From Oryza sativa Japonica Group (lineage: Eukaryota; Streptophyta; Magnoliopsida; Poales; Poaceae), in the NCBI RefSeq assembly GCF_034140825.1, contig NC_089041.1, positions 23,387,501-23,451,500 of the forward strand: a stretch of DNA of 64,000 bases, given 5' to 3'. Shown one piece after another: positions 47,659 through 57,061 of this stretch. Under the pieces are notes generated by a model, which saw nothing but the letters and a program-made list of their open reading frames with translations, was not told where the DNA came from and searched no databases. How positions within the stretch are numbered: the first letter of the stretch is position 1; each line of letters opens with the position of its first letter. Position numbers and translations under genes: made by a program.

Positions 47659-49847
47659 TAACTGATTCCTTTATATTAACAAGTTCTCACTTCCTTTTTA
47701 ATATATTAATGATTTTACCACCTCTTTTTAAATATATTATATTATGTGTTGTGCAATGCAGAAGTATATTTATAAATGAGTAACCCGAAACACTTGCAAA
47801 AATACTCTATCTGAGTTGCTGTTGTTGTCACTTGAAGAAAACAATGAGTTCTTTTAGAGAGAAGAAATATATTCATGTGGTTATTTGAGCAGTCGGTACA
47901 GTATTTTGAAGATGAATGATGACTTGTTTCATATCATGACATGAACAACTGATTGGTTTGTGAAACAATGTTACGCATTGCTGGTTTATTTGGTCTGAAT
48001 GTACCAGTTCCAATTGGTTGTAGCTTGCGAATTCATTTTCTTTTTCTTACCATGCTTATATAGGCAACAAGTTTCCTCTATGCAGTGCGCATGAAGGGTT
48101 GTAGCTGCTGGACTATACCATGATGATAATCTGAAGGGAAAAGAAAGAGCCAAGGGATGTTACGTGTTTGAATTAGAGGTAAATAAACCACTTAAAATGC
48201 TAGATATACATATGCTGACCTGTTAATTTTATGATGAAGGTTGACAATATATTTGTTTGCACCAATAAAAATTACAACAGTTGATCATCTTTGGATAGTG
48301 GTCAGGATTGGCACATGAATTTAGTTCTCATCTTTTCATACTACAATTATTTTGGTTCAACATATAGTGCTGCTTTGATTCTGAGAAATAACATCTTCTC
48401 TAATTAAGTGGAACATTCTATTTAACAGGGAACACTCATTGGCTTTATCATTTAAAAGCATTTTGCAAGGCATGTTCTTCTCAATTGATAAAAGTGAGCA
48501 GTGCAAATATTTTGGTTGAGTCCCTCGCGCCGCCAAGGATCCTGTGCCATCTGCTCCATTGCACCGCCACCGGAACCCTCTCCACCGTGCTGCGAACAAG
48601 GAAATCATTGCTTGATTCCGTTCCTTCAACCATTACAGTTCAAATGCAAAATTATGAAATTAGTGGATGTGATTGTGAATGATAGTGTCACGTCTCTTAT
48701 GTATGTGCATCCCAATATCAATGGCTATTATGCATCTCTTCGAAAGTTACTGAAATAGAGAGAAATTATAAAATAAAAATGAATATATACTTGCTGTTTA
48801 ATTTTCCTCCCTCGCACTATAGCATACACTACTCAGAAAATTGAAAATAAAAATGAATGCCAAGTTATTGTTTCACACTGATTTTAGACTCAATCTATAT
48901 GTTTCTCTAACTCAAGTGATTATTTTCTGGATAACCTGGGAGAAAACAATTTATTATGTGAATGTGTGTGAGAAAATTATTGTCTGCATATTTTTCTCTA
49001 ATTTAGATAGCAGGCCTAATCTTTTCTCAAGCTAGGATAAGGCCTGAGTCAGGAAATGACTGATGATGGGGCACCATGAAGGATTTGTCGCCATGTTCTT
49101 CCTCTCCGTCCACGGCCGCAAGCTCTCCGACCAAGTCACTGGAACCCCTATTTGTAGGGTTGTTTAAATGAGTTGCTTCCATGTTCTTCTTCAGTAGCAT
49201 ATAATCATTTCCAAGGGCAACAATTCGATGGCGGCAGATTTTAAATGAACCAACTGCATATAAACCCAAGTTTGCATTGCTTTCTGTATTGTACATATTT
49301 GATATTTGATAGCCGCTGCATATAAACGCTGCATCTGACCACCTGACATAAAGCTAGCTGGAGATGACCATGATTCATCCGTAGCTTTGCACATTAGTTT
49401 GCACCTAACATTGTCTTTAGTGTGATGCAGCTGTCAGAATCGTCAACACCAACGGGACGAGCATGATGGATGAACTCAGGAAGACCCTGGATAGAAGAGG
49501 CCCTGGGTAATTGCCATCTTTGCTGCAAATGCATGCTTTAGATTCTGCTTTGTTCAGAGTTCAGCGATGTGATGCAGTTGTCGGAAGCATCAACACCAGC
49601 AAGATGAGTGATGCTAAAGTGTTTACTTTTGTTTCGTTTCCTGTTTGAATGGCAATTTCAATGAAGCTTGATTATTTATTCTTCTATACATGCAAATGGA
49701 TTGCATTGTGTATAGAGTTTGCAAATGTTAGCAAGCAATATATATTGTGGGAAACATGCATTTATACATGGCTATATAATTATTAATATATTAAACCATT
49801 CTTTTTATTGTCTGAAATCATATATTAGATTTGTATTATTAAATATA

Positions 49848-49877
49848 GCCGTAGCGTTAGCACGGACAAATTACTAG
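49848..49877 (+). mobile_element. Helitron 3' terminus
   Basis: The hairpin ccgtagcgttagcacgg followed by an AT-rich linker and ending CTAG, then T, is the 3' end of a common plant Helitron family. The matching 5' TC end was not identified, so the element could be anything from a few hundred bases to more than 3 kb. Confidence 0.6.
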
Positions 49878-50640
49878 TATGTTCTGGTTTCTAAACCTTG
49901 CTTAGTAGGCGCACAGCCCAGTGAACCCAGCAGAGTGAGACCTGCAAAGCTATGGGCCGGGCCACTACCAAATCAAATGGTTCTCAACCCAAACTTGGGC
50001 TGCTAGAAGGAAAACTCTCAAGTCATTGCCTGTTAGTTTTTCTTTTTGGGGATGCTATATAATGAAATGTCATTCGGACGGAATGATATAGGAGTAGGTT
50101 AGTTATCAGATCATGACGTATCTGAATATTTGACTCTTCTTTGATCTTTGAGATCAGACTTGTTGCCGATAGGTTTTCTTTTTTTGACGCGAACATTAGG
50201 GAATGACTCGAACCCAGGTTGTTTAGCCCACCATCTTGTAAAGCCAGCTGGAAGACCCCAGCTGGAAGACCCCTGAGTGTTTCTCCTTTTCTTTTCTTTT
50301 TTTTTCTTTTTTTTGTCTGAACGCTTGCAGATTTCGCTCTTTCCAAATCTGATATCAGGAAGATAAAGGCTACTGGGTACTGGGTACTGTGCTACTGATA
50401 ATCTTTATCGTAGCTTGCACTGCAGATCTGCAGTGCAGCTGATTAACGAGAAATACATGAGATTTATCCCCAACAGATTAAGCAGTTTGCGCTACAATTT
50501 CCCCAAACATCTTGCACGCGTACATGCTGTTCTTGCACTCAATAAGGATTTTTTTTTCTCTCATTGCACTTCTTCTGTTAATGCTAGCAAAGCTAAAGAC
50601 TCAGTTACATGCTAGTAACTGATTGTGCAGCTGCTTCACT

Positions 50641-52530
50641 TCACATGAACTCGCCCATCATGGCGAGCACCTGCGCCATCCTGGGCCTCTCCTCCGGCGC
50701 CTCGGCGGTGCACAGCATGCCGATCTTGACCCACCCCATCGTCTCATCCTCCCCGCCATCGCCGCCGCCGCCGCCGTTGCCGTCCCCGGCATTGTCGGCG
50801 GTCACCACCTCCAGGAGCACCATCCCGAAGCTGTACACGTCGGACTCCTGCGTCGCGCGCGCGCCCGCGGCGCCGGCGCCGGACGCCAGCTCCGGCGCCG
50901 CGTACCCGTGCCAGCCTCCTCCGCCCGCCGCCGCCGCCGCCCGGTCCAGGAACAGCCCCGGCGGGCACCGCGGCGGCTGCGGGATGGACTGCTGGATGTT
51001 GGCGGCGTAGCGCATGACCCCGCACTCGGAGACGCACGCCGCGCCGTGCTCGTCCAGGAGGATGTTGGACGGCTTCACGTTCGCGTGCACCAGCGCCGGC
51101 CTCGCCGGGAACGTGTGGATGTAGTTCAGCCCCTGCGCCGCGCCGAACAGGATGGCCTTCCTCGCCGCCCAGTCCAGGCTCCTCCCGCCGCCGCCGCCTC
51201 CTGCAACAAACACCAGCAACAAATCAAGAACACCTCTCGCATCGCGTCAATGGCGACCGATCGAGTCGGCGCGGCGCCGGCACGCACCGTTGCTGCCGTG
51301 CAGGAGGGACTGGAGGCTGCCGTTGGGGAGGTAGTCGTAGACGAGCAGCCGCTCGCCGTTGGAGTTGCAGTAGCCCCTGAGGCTGACGACGTGGCGGTGG
51401 CGGAGCCGGCCGGCGAGCCGCATGTGGCGGTCGAACGCCTTGCTCCGGCCGGGGAACTGCAGCGCGCTGAGGCGCTTGACGGCCACCACGATGCCGTCCT
51501 CCAGCACCGCCTTGTACGTGCTCCCGGACACGCCCTTGCCGAGCACCTCCGCCGACGCCTTGAGCAGGCTCTCCAGCCTCAGCTCCTCGCCGCCATCGAA
51601 GCAGACGAGTCCACCACCATTGCTCTTCTGCCCCTTCTCCTCCCGATTCCTCACCTTGTCTTCCTCCTCAAAGCTCAGCGCCGCATCGGAAGCACCCTTC
51701 CATGACCGGAGCTTCCTTCTCATGTAGACGAACATGGCTACAGAGATAGCCACAGAGATCACCATGAGCGCCGCGTTGCCAATGCCGGTCGCCATGAGCG
51801 CCGTCACACTGAGCTTACTCAAGCCTCCATTACTACCACCACTACTAGCCTCCTCCATTGCCGCACTAGGAGATTGTCCGACACTATCTCCTAACGCATT
51901 GTAAGCATGAACACATCTCGGAAGAGGCAGGCCACAGAGGCCAAGATTCCCGCCAAAAGACGAGCTCGGGAACCTGGAAAGATCGCCGGAGATCTCCCCA
52001 TCCAGCATGTTCCGTGAAACATTGAAGCTCCTCACCATCGGGACGCTGAGAGCTCGCAGGTCGCCATGGAAGCCGTTGTGCTCCGCTCTCAGGGTGACCA
52101 GAGAAGGCAGCGAGACGCGGAGGCCTCCGGTGAGCTGGTTGTGTGAGACGAGCAGGTGCCTCAGCCTCGGGCTGGTGGAGTTGTCGAGAGGAGGGAGACG
52201 ACCGGACAGCGAGTTCCTCCTGACGGCGAGCACGCCGAGGCGGGCGAGCCCGAGGAGGGGGGCCAAGCCGCCGACGAGCGAGGCGTTGTCGAGGAACACC
52301 CCGACCACCCTGCCCCTGCTGCACCTCACCCCGATCCATGCGCCGGAGCACGGGTCGCCGCCGACCCAGCTCTCCAGCGCGGCGGCGGCTGGGTTGTAGG
52401 ATTTGAAGGAGAGGAGCGGAGGGAGATCCTGGTGGCCGCCATTGGCGACCTCGGCCTCTCCGCGCACGCACCACGCGGCGAGGAGCAGGAGCAGCAGCAA
52501 GAACCAGCAGCAATGGTGGGAATCTGCCAT
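50641..52530 (-). CDS. LRR receptor-like pseudokinase (LRR III type)
   Basis: Plasma-membrane receptor-like protein of the 'probable inactive receptor kinase' class. Two minus-strand exons, 52530-51288 and 51200-50641; 600 residues. Signal peptide 1-24, an LRRNT-type segment with GDPCSGAWIGVRC (58-70), about five short LRRs (75-185), a CGLPLPRC cap (199-206), a membrane helix at about 243-268, a juxtamembrane acidic/basic stretch, then a kinase domain from about 326. GKGVSGSTYKA (331-341) and VAVKRL with Lys352 are intact. The catalytic HRD is HAN (453-455) and the metal-binding DFG is ECG (473-475), so phosphotransfer is very unlikely. APE-like YAAPEL and SDVYSFGMVLLEV remain, so the fold is kept. 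The intron falls in a Gly-rich insert before RSLDW. The start is the Met of MADSHHCC, just downstream of a TATA box; the frame is open further upstream but across the promoter. Confidence 0.92.
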
Positions 52531-52592
52531 CGTTGGCAGCTGCTGTTTGAGAGAGAGCAGTGGTTGATTGATCCAGTATTCGAGTGAGTGAG

Positions 52593-52600
52593 TTTTTATA
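52593..52600 (-). promoter_or_regulatory. TATA box of the receptor pseudokinase gene
   Basis: On the minus strand the sequence gctataaaaactc gives TATAAAAA at 52600-52593, about 63 bp upstream of the chosen start codon. This supports the Met at 52530 and argues against the longer upstream frame. Confidence 0.6.
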
Positions 52601-53339
52601 GCAGAGGTGAGGAGGAGAAGGAGAAGAAGAAATGCGCGGGGAAAGTAAAGAGATTTTTGAAAGGCAACACGGGTGGAAGTGGTGACAAGAAGAGAGCTCC
52701 AAAAAGGAAAGCTAGAGAGGAGAGCGGCGTGTGCAGTGGCAGTGAGGAGAGTGTGGGCACGATCACACGACACGAGGAGAGGAACAAGCAGATGAGGCGA
52801 AGCGAAAGCGAACAAGGCTTGGCTGCTTTTTCTCCATCGGGGGCACAAGGAATTTTGGACGCTTTTGGTGAGGCAACTAAATGCGTGAGCTATACTGAAC
52901 TGAGCACTGCGTGTATCCGTGATGGTCGCAGTGAGATTGTGTATTTGTGCGGTAATGCGTTTTACTTTATGGAAATGACCAAAAGGAAGAGAAAGGTTGC
53001 AAGGCTCTTGGTTCCATAGAGGCGTCGATGCTGTTGGTTTCACTGGCTGTGGGAGAAAACCGACAGGGAATTGGGTTCAGGGGGGATTTGCCAAGTGCCA
53101 GCGCGAACAGTGGTCAAGATTCCATCTTGTGTTCAGCTGCTGCCTCGTCCATGGGCAAAGGGAGTGGACATTCGTGTCTCTTCACAGCGTGCATGCTGCT
53201 CCGGGTCAAGCAGCTGCGGGTCAGCCAAGCCACGACACGAATGCACGACTCACTCGACCCGGCCCACAGGCTACAAGCTTCTCGGTACTGTGCTGTTCAA
53301 GAGCTAAGCACTAGTAGTGCACTACTACATTTTCAGATT

Positions 53340-53870
53340 TCAGAACAAACACAAGTATAACTTCAGGTTTTAGATTTCAGAACAAGCACTACTATATTTT
53401 TCAGACTTAAAAGCTAAAGTTTAACATTTCAGAGCAAACACAATTACAACTTAAGATTTTAGATTTCGGAACAAGTATTACTACATTTTCGTATTTCAAA
53501 GCTAAAGTTTAAAATTTCAGAACAAACACAAGTACAACTTCAGATTTTGGATTTCAGAACAAGCCCTACTACTGTATTATCAAATTGTAGAACAAACACA
53601 AGTACAACTTCAGATTTGAGATTTCAGAACAAGCACTACTGCATTTTTAGATTTCAGAACTAAAGTTTAAAATTTCAAAACAAACAAGTACAACTTCAGA
53701 TTTTAGATTTCAGAACAAGCACTACTATATTATCAGAGAACTAAAGTTCAATTTTTCAGAACAAACACAAGTACAACTTCAGATTTGAGATTTTGGAACA
53801 AGCACTACCGCATTTTCAAATTTCAGAATTAAAGTTCAAAAATTCAGAACAAGCACTAGTGCTAAAGCTC
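53340..53870 (+). repeat. Six-copy minisatellite of about 70-95 bp
   Basis: The phrase 'cagaacaaacacaagtacaa' followed by 'cttcagattttagatttcag', 'aacaagcactactacatttt' and 'aaagtttaaaatttcag' recurs about six times (near 53342, 53435, 53521, 53591, 53680 and 53760). Copies differ by small insertions and substitutions. It is probably non-coding. Confidence 0.8.
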
Positions 53871-54043
53871 GAAAAATTGTTTTTGACAATATACTAAGAC
53901 TGATTTCAGAACTTAAATCAGAACTGAGTTCTAAAAACCATTTGCACTTGAGTTTAAAAAATAAATTAAGAATTTCAGTTTTCAGAAGGCAATATCAGAT
54001 TTCAGGACATTGCCAAAATTCACATGGACAACAACATCATATC

Positions 54044-54300
54044 TAGGGATGAAAACGGTCGGAAATGATCGGAAACAATATCATTATTTTATTGTTTTTT
54101 CAAAAACGAACGGAAATGGTTGGAAAATTTCCATATTTATAAATTCATTTATTAAGTGTCAACTTCAATGCCACGCTAACAGAAATTTAAAAAAAACTAA
54201 ATTTAGAAACAGTAACCATCGTAAAAGTATTATTATTATATTAGTTTTGCGGAAACGGTATCGGTATGGTCGGAAAATTTCCATACCGTTTTCACCGTTC
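54044..54300. mobile_element. GGGGTGAAAACGG-type MITE, copy 3
   Basis: Begins tagggatgaaaacggtcgg and ends with 'ccataccgttttcaccgttc', inverse of each other. The interior 'agtgtcaacttcaatgccac' and 'ggtcggaaaatttccatacc' are the inverse of matching blocks in copy 1 (35761-36006), so this copy lies in the opposite orientation. Confidence 0.7.
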
Positions 54301-54969
54301 GTATCTTGATAACTTAACTTCAGGCACTTGACAGAAGTTAAAAAGTTTGACTAGAGTACTCCTACAGTCAATGCAACTGCTGTCATTGTAGTTTCCGTAC
54401 TTAGGGCAATACTCAAACCTTGAGGACTTAACTTCAGGCACTTGAATTTCAGTATGTTAAACTTACATTCAGGAGCTGTTCGTTAACCGGATTATGTACT
54501 GAACTAGTGCTTAGCTTCAGATCTCAATGAAAGAAAAGTCAGGAATTGTGACCCACGACTTCATATTCAGAACTTCGAATTCTCAAATAACATTGTGCAT
54601 TTACACGTGCTCAATTAAAATGAAACCGATATTCATCCATGAGCTATGATACGGGGTTGGCGTTGCAAGTGATTGATCGGATTACCCAGGAGGGGTAGCA
54701 TTGGATGGAAGCGAGGCTCAGGATCCTCTATCTTCAAAGGTACGTGCCTTTGTCACTTACATGTGGACCCAATAAACCATGGGCCCACTTGTCAGTGACA
54801 AAAGCATGGTGCATTTGAAGGTAGAGGATCTGAATCACCATCTAGTCCTTTTCACTGCTCACCTTGAAGTTTCTATTGTCTGTAACAACTTTGTATGGCT
54901 TTGTTACCTGTATATAAGTATATTCCCTAGTGATCATCTAGGCGAGTTGCAAATGAACTTTTTTTTTCT

Positions 54970-55232
54970 ACATCTTCCATTTTGTATTATAAGTCATTTT
55001 TATTTTGGTCAAAGTCAAACTACTTTAAGTTAAAAAAAGTTTTTAGATAAATGTGGTAATATTTACGACATCAAATTAGTTTTATTAATCTATAGTTAAA
55101 TATATTTTCATAATATAGTAATGGGTTAAAAATATTACTATTTTTTCTTATAAACTCAGTCGTACTTTAAATCAGTTTGATGTTGGCTGAAGACAAAACG
55201 ATTTATAGTATAATCTTTTAAAACGGAGGGAG
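54970..55232. mobile_element. Mariner-like MITE
   Basis: About 263 bp. Left 'cttccattttgtattataag' and right 'tttatagtataatcttttaa' then aacggagggagta. Inner blocks 'ttttggtcaaagtcaaact' and 'aatcagtttgatgttggc' are loosely inverse. It ends roughly 300 bp before the first SUMO-like start codon. Confidence 0.6.
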
Positions 55233-55454
55233 TACTAATACTAGTACTAGGGGAGTACCAACGTGGAAAGCTTTTGCCTGCGCGTTTGAAAAAAAAAAAG
55301 GTTGGTGCGACGGGCGGACGGGGCCAGCGGCGTGCTGTTTCGGCAGCGCAACGGGCGGGCGGGGCCATGGGCCCATGCGCCGTGCAAAGCGCGACGGTAT
55401 GCGCGGTTAACGAAAGGCCGATGCGTGTTTTTATCCACGAACGGAGGGAGTTGG

Positions 55455-55462
55455 TATATAAG
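55455..55462 (+). promoter_or_regulatory. TATA box of SUMO-like gene 1
   Basis: TATATAAG at 55455-55462, 73 bp upstream of the ATG, with a short CA-rich leader (cacacacacaccc) between. This supports the short reading of the protein over a longer frame that starts at 55274. Confidence 0.75.
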
Positions 55463-55534
55463 CAGCCAAGCAGGGCGACGGCACACCGCCCACATCCACA
55501 CACACACCCACGATTCCCCACAAACTCACCGGCC

Positions 55535-55867
55535 ATGTCGACGACCTCGCCGAGGGCGGAGGAGGACGCGAAGGAGACGGTGAAGCCGATCTTCATCACG
55601 CTCAAGGTGATGGACCAGGAAGACCGGAGGATCCGCCACACCATCAGGATGGCCGACAAGCTGCAGGTGGTCATGGACATGTACTACGCCAAGGCGCCCG
55701 ATGTCACCTACGGCACGGGGACCTTCCTCTTCGACGGCATACGGCTGAAGGGCGACATGACGCCGATGGGGCTCGAGATGGTGGACGGGGACACTGTCGA
55801 TTTCTTCCCGGTTATGATCGGCGGCGGAGGATTTTTCCAATGCAATCTTCTTCCCAGTTCTCACTAG
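55535..55867 (+). CDS. Divergent SUMO-like protein 1 (intronless)
   Basis: 110 residues in one exon, with a TATA box 73 bp upstream. Residues 1-16 are a flexible acidic N-terminus. The ubiquitin-like beta-grasp fold runs from about 17 to 97: IFITLKVMDQEDRRIRHTIR, LQVVMDMYYAK, GTGTFLFDGIRLKGDMTPMG and LEMVDGDTVDFFPVMIGG. Aligning VDGDTVDFFPVMIGG with plant SUMO's EDGDEIDAMLHQTGG without gaps puts Gly96-Gly97 on the mature diglycine; the residue before it is Ile instead of Thr. A 13-residue tail (GGFFQCNLLPSSH) follows, as in SUMO precursors that need protease trimming. No consensus SUMO-attachment Lys is obvious at the N-terminus. Canonical plant SUMO genes have introns; the lack of them here suggests a divergent or retro-derived lineage (inference). 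Identity to canonical SUMO is low, so conjugation is unproven. Confidence 0.85.
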   Translation: MSTTSPRAEEDAKETVKPIFITLKVMDQEDRRIRHTIRMADKLQVVMDMYYAKAPDVTYGTGTFLFDGIRLKGDMTPMGLEMVDGDTVDFFPVMIGGGGFFQCNLLPSSH

Positions 55868-56526
55868 TAGTCTACGACTGTCGCCGCCGAGCGTCGTAGA
55901 CTCGTAGTTAGAATTGTTCATCCTCTGCGATTTGCCGATCGTCGTAGTTTGCAATTTGCAGTGTTTTATTTCCTCATGGCAGCAGCAATCGATGTTAACA
56001 TTGAATCAGTTGTTCTGGGATGATTAATTATGGCAACAGTAGTTGATCTTGGCAAGTCACTAGCGTCATTTAATCCACTCAATTGCCATGCAATGCATCC
56101 GCTGATCCGCCATAGCCTATAGGAAACCCCTTCGATGATATCACCGTGCAATTACTGCGGCAACATCAAGGTTCAGTTCTGAGATTACGCATATCGCCAG
56201 TTAATTAAAATCATGCTCTTACATTGGCATCATATATTCATATATGCTGATTGAACAGCAAAGGAAGAGAAATATTATGAATATGGATCACGTTGTATTG
56301 AGTCCTCAGGAGTTGGTAACTCGGTATATATATAGCAAATTACAAGGATAAAGATAAGGATAACTTCGAGATACAAATCAATCCTATCCTAGCTAATGGA
56401 GTACTATCTCTAGTTAGAACTTAACAATATACTACATAAGAGTACGTAGGGTGAAATCCATGGCAACGCAACTACTCAGATAGCTACGCAAGTACACCTA
56501 CGCAGATAGCTAAAACACCGGAGGCG
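55868..56526. other. Spacer between the two SUMO-like genes
   Basis: 3' UTR of the first gene followed by about 500 bp with no gene. A TATA-like run, tatatatatag, lies at about 56325-56335, roughly 190 bp upstream of the second start codon, and may serve it. Confidence 0.5.
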
Positions 56527-56919
56527 ATGTACGGCTGGTCTGGCATCCCAGCGGCGGTGAAGGTGGAGAAGGAGAACGAATGGAAGACGCCGGCGACTTG
56601 GGAATGGAAGGCGCCGGCGACCAGGGTGGCCGGGGAATACGTCACGCTGAAGGTGCAGGGCACCGACGGCCGCGCCGTCTACCGCACCATGCTGCGGACG
56701 GAGGAGCTGCAGGGACTGATGGACTTCTACTACGACCGCTCGCATGGCCGGGTGCAGCGCGGCACGGGCCGGTTTCTGTTCGACGGCCGCCGGCTGCGCG
56801 GCTGGCAGACGCCGGCGGAGCTCCAGATGGAGGACGGCGACGAGGTCAATTTCTTCGAGGAGTTGATCGGTGGCGCCGCCGGATCTGGATGGGATCCCCC
56901 ATCGTCGATCCTCGCGTAG
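56527..56919 (+). CDS. Divergent SUMO-like protein 2 (intronless)
   Basis: 130 residues in one exon, 660 bp downstream of the first SUMO-like gene and in the same direction. Residues 1-36 are an unusual N-terminus with a repeated EWKxPAT word (18-24 and 26-32). The ubiquitin-like fold covers about 37-116: GEYVTLKVQGTDGRAVYRT, LQGLMDFYYDRS, GTGRFLFDGRRLRGWQTPAE and LQMEDGDEVNFFEELIGG. It is closer to canonical SUMO than gene 1 (FLFDGRRLRG and QTP are identical to plant SUMO). Gly115-Gly116 align with the mature diglycine, again preceded by Ile; the tail is AAGSGWDPPSSILA. It shares with gene 1 the spacing, MDxYY, GTGxFLFDG and VxFF features, so the two probably arose by tandem duplication and then diverged. 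Confidence 0.85.
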   Translation: MYGWSGIPAAVKVEKENEWKTPATWEWKAPATRVAGEYVTLKVQGTDGRAVYRTMLRTEELQGLMDFYYDRSHGRVQRGTGRFLFDGRRLRGWQTPAELQMEDGDEVNFFEELIGGAAGSGWDPPSSILA

Positions 56920-57061
56920 CTTGTTCCTGGTAGTTATGGATTTAGTCTTTTAGATATGAACACTGCTACACATACTATTTTTTTCTTACTAAATCTTTAC
57001 TAACAATCATCTCAACCGTTTAATTTAGATAGATAGAAGTTATAAAAAATCTAGATACACT

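Larger units (their letters stand above)
44928..50640. other. Repeat-rich intergenic region
   Basis: 44928-45240 is 3' UTR of the AG peptide. At 45426-45509 a 'gctccaatttgtg.tctgaatgaccaaaga' segment is duplicated. A GC-rich Pro/Arg-rich frame (46442-47152) is not convincing as a gene. 47315-47658 is a Tourist-like element. 48500-48690 holds a short GC-rich stretch with no recognised product. 49848-49877 is a Helitron 3' end, so some of the preceding kilobases may be its cargo. 49880-50640 is the 3' flank of the minus-strand receptor gene, with T-rich runs. Confidence 0.45.
52531..55534. other. Receptor-gene promoter, minisatellite and MITEs
   Basis: 52531-53300 is the upstream flank of the minus-strand receptor gene; open frames on either strand here are incidental. 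53340-53870 is a minisatellite, and 54044-54300 and 54970-55232 are MITEs (separate entries). 54300-54960 shows no gene; 'aggtacgtgcctttgtcact' (54739) and 'cttgtcagtgacaaaagcat' (54788) form a loose inverted pair. 55240-55534 is the promoter and leader of the first SUMO-like gene. Confidence 0.5.

Noticed and set aside
51247-53043. Upstream extension of the receptor pseudokinase frame
   Set aside because: The extra 171 codons run across the TATA box and a poor-complexity stretch; the signal peptide beginning at 52530 is the natural N-terminus.
55274-55534. N-terminal extension of SUMO-like gene 1
   Set aside because: This in-frame stretch includes the TATA box at 55455, so it lies upstream of the transcript start.
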